From: Pseudomonas fluorescens
GTDB taxonomy: Bacteria > Pseudomonadota > Gammaproteobacteria > Pseudomonadales > Pseudomonadaceae
DNA: 64,000 bases
Direction: 5' to 3'
Assembly (NCBI RefSeq): GCF_900636825.1
Contig: NZ_LR134318.1
Coordinates: forward strand, 3,877,501 to 3,941,500
Made by a program: the position numbers and the translations under genes. Within the stretch, counting starts at the first letter, position 1. Every line of letters starts with the position of its first letter. Of this stretch, positions 1 through 10,500 are shown one piece after another. The notes below the pieces were generated by a model. That model searched no databases. It worked only from the letters and a program-made list of their open reading frames with translations, and had not been told where the DNA came from.

Positions 1-141
1 ATCAAAAGATCGCAGCCTGCGGCAGCTCCTACAAGGTTTGCGCAAGGCCTGTAGGAGCTGACGAGTGAAACGAGGCTGCGATCTTTTGATTTCGTTTCAA
101 GATCAAGATCAAAAGATCGCAGCCTGCGGCAGCTCCTACAG
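1..141. repeat. Cluster of REP palindromes
   Basis: Three copies of the Pseudomonas REP-type unit containing GATCGCAGCCTGCGGCAGCT are seen, the first two in inverted orientation and the third downstream. The same unit recurs at 2869, 15565, 16907 and 19889. It separates the sensor-kinase gene from whatever lies to the left, and may act as a terminator for the minus-strand operon. Confidence 0.85.
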
Positions 142-160
142 GGTTTGCGCAAGACCGGGA

Positions 161-1474
161 TCAGCGTTTAGGCAGTTCGATCAGGACTTTCAGGCCGCCC
201 CACTCACTCTCGTGCAACGACAATGTCCCGCCCCAGGTGTCGACGATGTCGCGCACGATCCCCAGCCCCAGGCCATGCCCATGGGTCTGTTCATCCAGCC
301 GTGTGCCGCGGCTGAACACCTGAGCCCGCTGATCTTCGGGAATCCCCGGCCCGTCATCTTCAACACTCAAGGCAAACCCTAGAGCCGTCTCGATCACGCT
401 CAAGCGCACCTCGGCGTCGGCCCATTTACAGGCGTTGTCGAGCAGATTGCCGAGCAATTCCAGCAAGTCCTCACGATCCCACGGCAATTGCAGACCCGCT
501 GGCGCGACATAACTCAGCGCCAGATGCTCGCCATGGATCATGTTCAGCGTCGCCAGCAGCCCCGGCAACTCCGCATCGCAATCGAACAGCGCACCGGGCA
601 GCGCGTCGCCGGACAGTCGCGCACGGTTGAGTTCGCGATTGAGCCGCTGCTGCACCTGCTCCAGTTGTTCGGTAAGGATCTTGCGCAGTTCGGGATGGGC
701 ATCGAGCTTCTCGCTCGACGCCACGCTCAACAGCACCGCCAACGGCGTCTTCAGCGCATGACCAAGGTTGCCGAGGGCATTGCGTGAGCGCTTGAGGCTG
801 TCTTCGGTGTGCGCGAGCAAATGGTTGATCTGCGCCACCAGCGGCTCGAGTTCAACCGGCACCTGATCATCCAGTTGCGAGCGCTGGCCCTGTTGCAGCT
901 GCGCGATCTGCTCACGCGCGCGCTCCAGCGGTTTGAGCGCGCGGCGCACGGTCAAACGCTGCAGGAGCAAAATCAGCAACAACGCCGCCAGGCCAACGCC
1001 GAGGCCGATCTGGCGCATGCGTTGAAAGCTGTCGCTGACCGGCGTGTAATCCTGCGCCACGCTGATCGAGATCGATTGGCCAAGGCGCCGGTAGTCAGAG
1101 CGCAGCACCAGCAACTGCTGGCCGTCCGGGCCCAACTGCAGATTGCTGTGCAGGCCGGGATGAGAGAGCAAGGGTATTTCCTGATCCCACAGCGAGCGCG
1201 AACGCCAGTGGCTGTCGGCAAAATCGATGCGGAAATAATGCCCGGAAAACGGCCGCTGATAGGCTGGCGACAAATGCCGCTCATCCAGTTGCAGACCGTT
1301 TGGGCCGCGCACCAGCGCCACCAGCAGACTTTCACTGTCGTTGCGCAGGCCCGCTTCGAGATAACGCTGCAAACCGACTTCGAATAACCACAGACTGGTT
1401 TGCGCCAGCACCACGCCGACGATCACCATGACGCTGATCAACCCCAGGCTCAAGCGGCGCTGGATCGACCTCAC
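161..1474 (-). CDS. Sensor histidine kinase, partner of the 1471-2139 regulator
   Basis: A 437-residue inner-membrane sensor kinase. A membrane segment near residues 10-30, a periplasmic stretch of about 120 residues and a second membrane segment (about 156-172) precede a HAMP-like linker. The H-box LGHALKTPLAVL places the phospho-acceptor at His239. An N-box (GNLLDNACKWA), a G1 box (EDDGPGI) and a G2 box (GHGLGLG) follow. The start overlaps the regulator stop by 4 bp, so the two are co-translated. The gene order PepSY-PepSY-regulator-kinase resembles the P. aeruginosa bqsRS/carRS locus, which responds to Fe(II) and Ca2+. I do not see a clear RExxE iron motif in the periplasmic part, so that identity is only a suggestion. 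Confidence 0.93.
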   Translation of the reverse strand: MRSIQRRLSLGLISVMVIVGVVLAQTSLWLFEVGLQRYLEAGLRNDSESLLVALVRGPNGLQLDERHLSPAYQRPFSGHYFRIDFADSHWRSRSLWDQEIPLLSHPGLHSNLQLGPDGQQLLVLRSDYRRLGQSISISVAQDYTPVSDSFQRMRQIGLGVGLAALLLILLLQRLTVRRALKPLERAREQIAQLQQGQRSQLDDQVPVELEPLVAQINHLLAHTEDSLKRSRNALGNLGHALKTPLAVLLSVASSEKLDAHPELRKILTEQLEQVQQRLNRELNRARLSGDALPGALFDCDAELPGLLATLNMIHGEHLALSYVAPAGLQLPWDREDLLELLGNLLDNACKWADAEVRLSVIETALGFALSVEDDGPGIPEDQRAQVFSRGTRLDEQTHGHGLGLGIVRDIVDTWGGTLSLHESEWGGLKVLIELPKR

Positions 1475-2139
1475 GAAGTCTGTCCGCCGAACAGGTAACC
1501 CTGACCGCGACGGGTTTCGATCACGCTTTTGCCGAGTTTGCGCCGCAGATGATTGACGTGCACTTCGAGCACGTTGGAATCGCGCTCGGTTTCACCGTCG
1601 TAAAGATGCTCGGCGAGGTGGCTTTTGGAAAGGATCTGCTCGGGGTGCAGCATGAAATAGCGCAGCAGACGGAATTCGGCCGCTGTCAGTTGAATGTCGG
1701 CGCCATCGCGCACCACGCACTGCCGGCCCTCGTCCAGATGCAGACCGGCAGCCTGCAAGGTCGGTTGATTGGCCTGGCCCTTGGAGCGGCGCAACAACGA
1801 TTGAATGCGCAGCTGCAACTCTTCGGGGTGAAACGGTTTGGTCAGGTAATCATCGGCACCGGCCTTGAGGCCCTCGATGCGCTCAGCCCAGGAATCACGC
1901 GCGGTGAGAATCAGCACGGGAATCGCCAGACCGCCGGCGCGCCATTGCGCCAACACCTCGAGCCCCGGCACGCCCGGCAGGCCAAGATCCAGAATGATCA
2001 GGTCATAGGGCTCGCTGCTGCCCTGATACAGCGCATCGCGACCGTCCGCCAGCCAATCGACCGCGTATCCCTGCCGTTGCAGGCTGGCGAGCAATTCGTC
2101 GGCCAGCGGTACGTGGTCTTCTACCAAGAGCAAACGCAT
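1471..2139 (-). CDS. OmpR/PhoB-family response regulator
   Basis: A 222-residue DNA-binding regulator. The receiver domain spans residues 1-115, with the acidic pocket at Glu7-Asp8, the phospho-acceptor Asp51 (in ILDLGLPG) and Lys101 in the LTKPF motif. The C-terminal winged helix covers about 125-220 and ends in the usual RGQGYLF signature. It is translated just after the two PepSY genes and overlaps the kinase by ATGA. It probably controls its own operon in response to the kinase. The family and domain call is secure. The BqsR/CarR identity is inferred from gene order only. Confidence 0.94.
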   Translation of the reverse strand: MRLLLVEDHVPLADELLASLQRQGYAVDWLADGRDALYQGSSEPYDLIILDLGLPGVPGLEVLAQWRAGGLAIPVLILTARDSWAERIEGLKAGADDYLTKPFHPEELQLRIQSLLRRSKGQANQPTLQAAGLHLDEGRQCVVRDGADIQLTAAEFRLLRYFMLHPEQILSKSHLAEHLYDGETERDSNVLEVHVNHLRRKLGKSVIETRRGQGYLFGGQTS

Positions 2140-2142
2140 CGA

Positions 2143-2454
2143 TCAATCTTCCTTGTCTTTCACCAGTTCGCCGGTATCGGCCTTCAAGTGCAGCTCACGG
2201 GCAACACCTTCGGCGGTCAGCAGCTCGACTTCATAAATGTAGATGTCGTGTTTTTCTTCCAGCTCGACTTCGAGCAATTTCGCCCCGGGGTAGCGATCCA
2301 TGGCCTGCTGCAGCACTTGCTCCAGCGGCAGGATCACGCCCTCGCGGCGCAGGGTCAGCGCCTCGTCCTGGTCGAGGTCGCGGGCCATGGCAGTGGTGCA
2401 AAAAACCACCAGCGCCAGCGTCGTCAGGCGAGTGGCGCGCATATTAAGCTTCAT
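2143..2454 (-). CDS. PepSY-domain periplasmic protein (second copy)
   Basis: A 103-residue protein with an N-terminal signal peptide ending near Ala24 (TTAMA-RD) and a single PepSY domain: LEQVLQQAMDRYPGAKLLEVELEE followed by YIYEVELLTAEGVARELHLKADTGEL in shorter form. PepSY proteins are small periplasmic modules often encoded beside two-component systems and thought to inhibit proteases or bind ligands. The ATG overlaps the stop of the upstream PepSY gene (TAATG), and the regulator starts 3 bp after this gene. It is therefore part of a four-gene operon. Confidence 0.85.
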   Translation of the reverse strand: MKLNMRATRLTTLALVVFCTTAMARDLDQDEALTLRREGVILPLEQVLQQAMDRYPGAKLLEVELEEKHDIYIYEVELLTAEGVARELHLKADTGELVKDKED

Positions 2455-2762
2455 TACGTATCCTGATGATCCCTGAGCACTTCACCATCGACGGCGTTCA
2501 ATTCCAGATCCCACTTCAGCCCTTTCGGGTCGCGCAGTTCGATCTGATAAATGAACTTGCCGTACTCTTCCTCCAGCTCGGTTTCGGTGATTTCCGATCC
2601 AGGGTGTTTTTCAAGTGCGATGGCGTTGAGCTTCTCGAAGGAGACGATAGTACCAGCGTCGCGCAAACGAAGCGCTTCGTCAGGTCCCAGATCCCGCGCT
2701 TGAGCGCTATTGACGGTCAAGCCGATGATCGAGGCAGTGGTCAGGGCAGTCAGGGTATTCAT
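2454..2762 (-). CDS. PepSY-domain periplasmic protein (first copy)
   Basis: A 102-residue exported protein, clearly paralogous to the next gene. It has a signal peptide ending near residue 22 (NSAQA-RD), then a shared RDLGPDEALRLRDAG start and a PepSY core (AIALEKHPGSEITETELEEE, YQIELRDPKG). This is the first gene of the PepSY-PepSY-regulator-kinase operon. The promoter should lie in 2763-2868. The tandem duplication suggests the sensor reads the state of periplasmic PepSY proteins, but that is inference. Confidence 0.85.
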   Translation of the reverse strand: MNTLTALTTASIIGLTVNSAQARDLGPDEALRLRDAGTIVSFEKLNAIALEKHPGSEITETELEEEYGKFIYQIELRDPKGLKWDLELNAVDGEVLRDHQDT

Positions 2763-2868
2763 GGGTGTCTCCGAATTCTTATATGTTGCTTACGGTGGGC
2801 ACCTTAGCGGGATCAACTTAATTGAAACTGAATGGCCATCATTGTGCCCCAGCTCAACACATGCCCCG

Positions 2869-2954
2869 TGTAGGAGCTGCCGCAGGCTACGATCTTTTGA
2901 TCTTGTCTTTTCAAAACAAAATCAAAAGATCGCAGCCTGCGGCAGCTCCTACAG
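2869..2954. repeat. Inverted REP pair (REPIN-like)
   Basis: Two REP units face each other around a short AT-rich spacer, each arm containing GGAGCTGCCGCAGGCT or its near complement. They lie between the divergent PepSY operon and the patatin gene. Confidence 0.85.
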
Positions 2955-3006
2955 GATTTCGCAACATGTGCTTATAATTGTTTGCTTGCTAACGATCGAG
3001 ACCGGT

Positions 3007-4086
3007 ATGACCGCCATCCACATCAAGTTCCCCGCCCTCACCCTGAAGGCTGGCCCCCGCGCCATGGCGCGGATCCGCGCGCAGGGCCTGAACGCCGCTG
3101 ACGTTGGCACCCTGCCCGGCGCGGCCGGTGGACCGAAAGCGCTGGGGATTCAGGGGCTGGATCTGGCGTTGTTCGGCGAATGGCTGCCGAGTGCGCCGCG
3201 CGAACGCTCGCTGATTGGCGCGTCGGTGGGTTCCTGGCGCTTCGCCAGCGCCTGTCTGCCGGACGCCGCCGAAGGCATTCGCCGCCTCGGTGAGCTGTAT
3301 GCCGAGCAGAATTTCAACAAAGGCGTGACCATGGCCGAGATCAGCCAGAGCTCGCAGCGCATGCTCAATGACCTGCTCGACGGCCGCGACGCCAGCATCC
3401 TCGACAACGCCCATTACCGTTTGAACATCATGGTGGTGAAAAGCCAGGGCCGCTTGGCCGACGACCATCGCGGGCGCCTCGGTCTGGCGCTGGGCTCGGT
3501 GATCGCCGATAACCTGCGCGGTCGCGCACGGCTGTCACGGCACTTCGAACGGCTGATCATCCACGATCCGCGTCTGGCGCCGCCGCTTGATGCGTTGACC
3601 GACTTCCCGTCGCGTTTCGTCGCCCTCAATACCGGCAACTTGCGTCAGGCGTTGCTCGCTTCGGGGTCGATTCCGCTGATCATGGAAGGCGTGCGTGATT
3701 TGCCCGGTGCGGGCGCCGGGACTTTTCGTGACGGCGGCCTGCTCGATTATCACCTCGACCTGCCCTACAGCGGCGACGGCATCGTCCTCTATCCGCACTT
3801 CACCGATCGGGTGATTCCCGGCTGGTTCGACAAGACGTTGCCGTGGCGTCGCGCTTCGGTCGAGCGCTTGCAGGACGTCGTGCTGATCGCGCCATCCAGG
3901 GAATACCTGGCGCGTCTGCCCTACGGCAAACTGCCCGACCGCAATGATTTCAAACGCTTCATGGGCGATGCGCCGGGCCGGCAGAAATACTGGCATCAGG
4001 CGATGGACGAGAGCCGGCGCCTGGGCGACGAATTCCTCGAACTAACGGCCAACGGTCGCCTCGCCGACCGGTTGCTGACCCTTTAG
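3007..4086 (+). CDS. Patatin-like phospholipase/acylhydrolase
   Basis: A 359-residue predicted lipid acyl hydrolase. The patatin Ser-Asp dyad is visible: an oxyanion-hole-like GAAGGPKALG at about 38-47, the nucleophile elbow GASVG with Ser73, and the DGG motif with Asp242. No signal peptide or membrane segment is obvious, so it may be cytoplasmic or peripheral. I chose the ATG at 3007 because the longer open frame from 2710 runs through the REP pair at 2869-2954 and an implausible N-terminus. The substrate cannot be read from the sequence. Confidence 0.85.
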   Translation: MTAIHIKFPALTLKAGPRAMARIRAQGLNAADVGTLPGAAGGPKALGIQGLDLALFGEWLPSAPRERSLIGASVGSWRFASACLPDAAEGIRRLGELYAEQNFNKGVTMAEISQSSQRMLNDLLDGRDASILDNAHYRLNIMVVKSQGRLADDHRGRLGLALGSVIADNLRGRARLSRHFERLIIHDPRLAPPLDALTDFPSRFVALNTGNLRQALLASGSIPLIMEGVRDLPGAGAGTFRDGGLLDYHLDLPYSGDGIVLYPHFTDRVIPGWFDKTLPWRRASVERLQDVVLIAPSREYLARLPYGKLPDRNDFKRFMGDAPGRQKYWHQAMDESRRLGDEFLELTANGRLADRLLTL

Positions 4087-4171
4087 TCAGCACGTCGAAA
4101 CACAAGCTGATAAACTCGCCGCCTGCCCGAATCGCTGCGGCGAACGCCATCTGAACAGAGCCGAAAATACC

Positions 4172-4528
4172 GTGGAAATCTTCAAAGAGTTTACTTTCGA
4201 ATCCGCCCACCGCCTGCCGCACGTCCCGGACGGCCACAAGTGCGGACGTCTGCACGGTCACTCGTTCAAAGTGGCGATTCACCTGAGCGGCGACCTCGAT
4301 CCGCACACTGGCTGGATCCGTGACTTCTCGGAAATCAAGGCGATCTTCAAGCCGTTGTACGAGCGTCTGGATCACAACTACCTCAACGACATTCCAGGCC
4401 TGGAAAATCCCACCAGCGAAGTGCTGGCCAAATTCATCTGGAATGAAATGAAGCCATTGCTGCCGGAATTGAGCGCGATCCGCATCCATGAGACCTGCAC
4501 CAGCGGCTGCATCTACCGCGGCGAATAA
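4172..4528 (+). CDS. queD: 6-carboxy-5,6,7,8-tetrahydropterin synthase QueD
   Basis: A 118-residue cytosolic enzyme of queuosine (preQ0) synthesis that converts dihydroneopterin triphosphate to 6-carboxytetrahydropterin. The zinc ligands are seen in FESAHRLPH and GRLHGHSF, with the catalytic Cys in HKCGRLHGH. LDHNYLN and a C-terminal IHETCTSGC segment complete the family pattern. The length is normal for QueD. The start codon is GTG at 4172; no ATG lies in frame nearby. It is followed at once by a strong terminator, so it is probably a single-gene unit. Confidence 0.95.
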   Translation: MEIFKEFTFESAHRLPHVPDGHKCGRLHGHSFKVAIHLSGDLDPHTGWIRDFSEIKAIFKPLYERLDHNYLNDIPGLENPTSEVLAKFIWNEMKPLLPELSAIRIHETCTSGCIYRGE

Positions 4529-4532
4529 ACAA

Positions 4533-4567
4533 AAAGGCTCGTGAGCAGACAATGCTCACGAGCCTTT
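4533..4567. terminator. Bidirectional intrinsic terminator
   Basis: A perfect 15-bp stem (AAAGGCTCGTGAGCA) with a 5-nt loop. It gives a T-rich tail in both directions, and so serves queD (plus strand) and the convergent toxin gene (minus strand). Confidence 0.92.
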
Positions 4568-4594
4568 CTTGTATCGACTACGCGTTCAGCCGTT

Positions 4595-7500
4595 TCAGCC
4601 GCTGAGCAGGTTGATCACCGTCTTCAAATCAATGCTGCTTTGCTTCTGCGCCCCTAGCCCGTCTCGCAACTGTTCGATACTGAATGTGTAATCACGTCCC
4701 GCAAGGCTGAAGGCCAGGTAGAGCGGCACGGAGCCTCCCGCATCCTCGGGGTCCGGATTCAGCACAATCAGGGTGTGCGCACTGTCCGGATCAATCAGCA
4801 ACAGATTTGCGCCGGCCTCGGACAACATCAACCGATCAAGGCCAGCCATCTCCAGCACCAGCGTGTGTTCGATCGATAGGGTCTGCTCAACCGAATGGCG
4901 ACGATCGATGACCAGACAATCCAGTCGTTGCCAGACCTCGTTCGAAACGCGGCAACGCTGCGTCAACCGTCCGAACGCGAGGATCAATTTGTCGACTCCA
5001 TCGACCATCAACGGCATCAAGTCAGTGACTTCGGACTGGCTCTCCAGCGTGAGCACATCGCCTTCACGCTGGGCATGACTGTCCGTGAGCCAGATCGCGT
5101 TTTTCGAGCCACGATTCAACACCAGGCCGTCCACGGGATCGAACAATAACGACTCTTTCGGGTGCTGCACGCCGAGCAATACGGCCCACTGGCCGTCTTG
5201 TCGCACATTGACCGAAAACAGATGGTCCTGTTCCGGCACATAGTAGGTGTAGCTGTCGCCCTGATTTTCGATGGTGAGCACAGGCGCATAAACCTGCGCC
5301 GACAGCAGATTTTGCAACCGTTCTTTCAGGGCGATGCCTGACTGTTCAGCCCGCGCCCAGTGATTCTCGACACCGACAATCCTGGCTGGCTGCTGATCCA
5401 CCATTTGCAGATTGACGCCGTCGCGCGTCTGGCCCAGCAACCCCTGGCCGCTGATTTCCACCTTGGCAAACGACCACTCTGACCAGACCCTTTGTGCCAC
5501 CGGCAGAGACTGCGGGTTCACCAGTCTTGCTCCGCCAGCGAATGCACCACGGGCAGATTCCGCCGTCATCAACGGCTGGCGATAGAGCTGCCCGGCATCG
5601 ACGTTGAACAACCACGCGGCCTGGCCATCCGGTGTCATGCCCAGCAGTTGCAACTCTTCGCCAAGCCCCAGTTGGCTTACGAGCAAGCGGTTGTCACAAC
5701 TCCACGCTGCAAGCGAAGCGTTTTGCCTGCAGTCAGCCAATCCGATCACAGGAAACGGTGCTCGCCCCCGCTCCGCGACCAGTGCGGGCAATGCACCGAG
5801 CCAGTCAGGATGTCGGTCGAGCCAGCGCTTGCCCACGCCGATGAACGCCAGCGCACCGTCCTTGGCCAATTCGAACATTTGTCCATCGGCCTTGGTCACG
5901 ATGTACCGACCTTGAGCCAAGCTGACGTCGGCGATTTCGTTCCCGAGAATTTCATCCGGCCGGTATTCACCTTGCTGGGGCGAGGTGAACCCGCGAACGA
6001 GCGACGTGTTCGCCACGTCGTAAACCATCACCGCTTCGGCATCTGACTGACCGCAGGCCAACAGGATCCTTTGCACCGGTTCGTCCTGTCCGGGATCGTC
6101 ATTGAAGTAGAACCTGTAGTCACTCAAACGCGTCCACCCCGAAATCGCCACGCTGTCCTGATGATGGCCACGAAGACCTACGAAATCCGCAGACGTCCAG
6201 TGGCTCATGGGGACGTTCGCAAGGTTGATTTCATCCAGTTTGGTGTCCGGCAATCTGAAACGCTGCAGCGGTTCTTTCCAATAATCGATATCCAGCATGT
6301 CATCACGCCAGACAGTCTCGAACGCGTTGCAATGGACGAACGTCACCGTATCTTCAGCAATCAGATACTCCAGCGTGAATCGGGTCTGTTCACCGCTGGT
6401 CTTTTCCTGCACCACGCGCAATTGACCGTGCGCGGTCAGCTCAGCCGCAACGATCTTTGCCCCCCTGCGCGGGCTCATCAAGCGATAGGCATGCCTGACC
6501 TGCCCCGTGGTCGCGTCGACTCGCCATACCGTTGCGGCATCAGGATGGTAGAACCATGCCTTGTCACCGGAAACAGCCGCCAGGACCGCACCTTGCGCCA
6601 ACGACTCGGGAAGATCGCGGACATACAGGATCCGCTGCTCAGCGACCACGTAATAACCGGTGCCGTATTGGACCGTCGCAGCCAATTCGAAAGGTATGGC
6701 GAAGTTGTAGATGGGTACAAATCCACTGGCGGTCCGCTTGGTTTCGGCTAATGAGCGCAGACGTTCAAGCATGGGCGCCCTGTCTGCCATCAACGAACCG
6801 GACGGCGGACTTTTATCCATGGTGATGGACAGCAGCAGCCAGGCATTTTTTTCTCGGTTGAACTGGAATAACTCGCCGTCCTTGAGCTGAATCAACCCGG
6901 TGAAGCCGATCACCCGGATTCCATCAACGATCAGGTCGTCGCGATCAAATTCGACTTTTTGATCGCTGACCCAAGGCGCCCGGATCAACCAGCTGACAGT
7001 GTCTTTCCACCCTTCAAGAGATTCGCTGCCGACCGGCAACGACTGACGCAATCGCACAGAGCTGACACCGGGCGTAAGCGTCAGCTGAGACAACCCGCTA
7101 TCGGCACTGATGTCGTAGCTCAACAAGTGATGCCACTCTTTCGGTAGTTCCGGAATCAGCAGATACCGCGCATGTGCATCCAGCTGCACCGTAATCGTGG
7201 TGGGCTTGTTGACGGGGAGCAGCTTGTAAAGGATGTGCGGAAACGGCGCGGTGGAAAACAACTGCAAGCGTTGTTCGCCATGGGAAAACTCGAGTTGCTC
7301 TTTCCAGACATCCAGAATGTTCGGATAAGACGTGCGCAAGCTGCCGTCCGTTTCTCCTGGCGGCAGAGGTTCGTAAATGCCCCAGCTCTCGCTCAAGCGT
7401 TGCAGAAGGTCGTCGTCCGGCGCAAATCCGGAGCTCCCCAGCTGATATTCATAACCGTAATAACAAAGCGGCGTGCACGGCAATACGACGACCTGGATGT

Positions 7501-10500
7501 CAGCTTTACCGAACTCGAGCGTGTCCTCTCTGGACAACGCCTGGCGAATATTGACGGCGTGATGCAGGTCGGCGGGGTTGGTGTTGTAGCTCGGCAAGCC
7601 AACGGTGGCGAACTGCGTCGGGAAGAACTTCTGGCTATCGAACCGCACCCGACGCGCCTTCAGATCAAGGTGGGTAATGATCGCTTCGCCAGCGAACGTC
7701 AACGCCCCGTCTTTGATTTGGCAGCCATCGGGCCCGTAAGCCGTATGAATCATCAACAAATGCCGTCCCACCGCACGGGCCTTGTCGCTGATAGCCCCCA
7801 GATTGCTGGCGATCGCCGTGACACCGATGCCCACGCCGAGTAGCGGCACAGACAGAATCGAGGCTGCCGCACCGACCGTTCCGCCTACCGCGAGCGCGGT
7901 GATATCGAGTGCCAGTGCTGCTACGTTGAAAACCAGCTGCGTAGCAAGACGCGAGCGCTGCTCCTGATTGGTTGCCACCGTCAGGCCATGGATATCGAAT
8001 CCGATATTGACCAGTGAAAAACCAATCCCGACCGGCGCGGCCACGCGTCCGACAACGCGTCCGGACAACGACGCCTGTTGCTTGACCAGTGCCCGTTCGC
8101 TGGCAGCCACCTGGCGTACCAGATTGATCACCTGCACCGCGTCCGTCACCACGCCGTAGCTCAACTGCGCGTAACTCACATAGACCTGAACCTGCAGGGC
8201 GACGGACAGCGCCGGGACCGGATCATCGGCGGCTTGGTATTCGCGGCTGCGCATTTCCGTCACCAGCGTTTGGATGGCAAATGCGAAACTCAGGCGGCTG
8301 CCGCCATCACTCTCGCCAGGCGCACCGTGTTTGCCAACGACGGCCTCAACGGCACGCTGGATGCGTCGCCTGATTTTAAGGAATCGCGCATCAGTGGTTT
8401 TGACGGTAACGGTCGTGTCGGGGCGGAGCGCGTCCACGACGGTCAGGCTGTACTGATCGTCAGCGGTGGCTTTGACGGTGTTCAACAGTGGCAAATATTC
8501 GCCGCCCAATGAATATTCGCTGCGCAGTTGCCGGGTTGCGAGCTCGAATTCCTGCGCCAGATGACGAGCCTCCAAAAGTGTCAGGCTGTCGCCCATACGG
8601 GAGTTTTCCGACAGCAAGCGGGTGCGCAGCGCGGATTGCTTCTCCCACACCGTGATCGACTCCGCCCCAGTGATCGGTGTGTTCTCCAACAGCTTGCTGA
8701 CCTTCACGCTCGAAGGCAGCACCTGATCCGCGATGGCTGCCGTGTTCAGTTGGAGAACGTTGAATTTCGAATTGCTGGCCTCCGCCAGGCCATACACCTT
8801 CGCCAACTCACCGTCGTCGCCATTCAGGTAACCCTCGATGGCGTGTTGCAACGAAGGTTGCTCGGCAAAACCGTACGCCGCAACGTTCGGCTCGAAGAAG
8901 CGGAAGGTTGTTGTAGCACCGGTCACGATCTTGGCCACCAACAGCGCATGGTTACCGGTATCCAGCAGCAAGACGCTGGAAGCCGTACTCGCCAGCAGCG
9001 TTTGCATGATCATCGGTAGCGTCTGCGCGCCCAGCGGCTTGCCAATGCTGGCCATGGGTACACCGCGCAACTCGTCCAACGCCAGAAGCAACGCTCGTGA
9101 TTCGGGTTCCTGCGGCGCCAGGCTGGCATTGGCGACGCGCCCGATCAATGCACGCTCGGCACTTTCGCCGCGCGTCATCGCTGCCGCCATCAGCAGTGCC
9201 AGCGGATAGCAGCGTCGTCCGGGATCGCCCGGCGTTTGCAGCAATGCCTGGGGAATCTGCCGCGCGGAGATCGCGCCAGCCCTGAAAAACTGCTCACGCA
9301 CGCCACCGGCGCGGTTGAGTATTCGCGTGCGATATTCCCATTGTGCGGTGCGATGAACTTGCGCAACGCGCTGCCGCCACTGACTCAGCGTCATCAGCTC
9401 GGTCAATGCCAGTGCCTTGAGCTCACGGCTACTGTGACCGGGTGTGGTGATTGTTTCGGCCACAGCGGTATTGGAGACCGGCATTTGCCGCTGATGAAGG
9501 AGGTCTTCAATCGCAGCAAAACGGCCGAACACGCCGCCCTCGTCAGTGTCCCTGGCGAGTTTTCGTGCCGCATCCCATGCCTTGGCGAACCCAACGCTGT
9601 CCACACTTTCAGCACCGAACAGCCCACCGAGTACGGTCCGCTGCAACGGGCTCAATTGTTCGATGGGCAACGTGTTGCGGGCCAGATGAACCAACAACTC
9701 GTTGAGGTTGCCCGCGCGCTGAGCGCCGACAGAATCCGGAAGATCGGTAACGGTTTGATTGTCGACCTGTCGGCGCTCCTGGTAAGTCAGTTCGGCGCTC
9801 CTGTCGAACACCACCTCGCCGCTGAGCTTGTCGGTCATGGCGCGAACGAACGGCTCGCCCAAGTCGTCAATCAGCCGTTGCAGGATGGCGGTCACCAGCA
9901 CCGGCTTGCCCGCGACCACGGGCCAGCCGCGCTTGAACGTCAGGGTGTTTGCAGGCTTGAGCAACTCTGCCAGGTTGCCGGCATAACGTGCCTTGAACTT
10001 GCCATCGCGCCAGGCTTGCATTTCGTCCTGCACCCATTTGCCGTCCGCATCATCGCGCTCCGTCCATCCGCTGATCGCATCTTCCTCGGTGGCCGCGTTG
10101 TAGCCCGACCTGAGGTATTGCCGGTTTTTAGCTTCCGCCACCCCGCGCTCGGTGTATTGCAGCGCGGTAAACAGCTCCGATCCCGCCGTCAGGGCTCCCG
10201 GCCCGGTCAGCGCAATCGTGCCTTGCGCACCCGGCACGACACCATCGTGGTGATAAGTGAAAATGGCAGTGACGATCTTTGTTTCATAGTTACGCCAGAT
10301 CTGTTTGAGCGATTCACTGCCGGCAAAAGGTGACCGGGTTTCTCGTAACTTTCGTTGAATGATCTCGATGTTCCGGTCATCACTCCACGCAATGCCTTTT
10401 TGATTCAGCTCCTTTTCCACCGCCTCGATGACATCGTAGTAATAACGGATGATTTCCATCGTTGTGGTTGTCATGCCAGCGTGCGGATGCGCAGCGATAA

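Noticed and set aside
9236..10333. Plus-strand open frame of 365 codons inside the toxin gene
   Set aside because: Antisense to the transferase part of the toxin, whose motifs are unambiguous.
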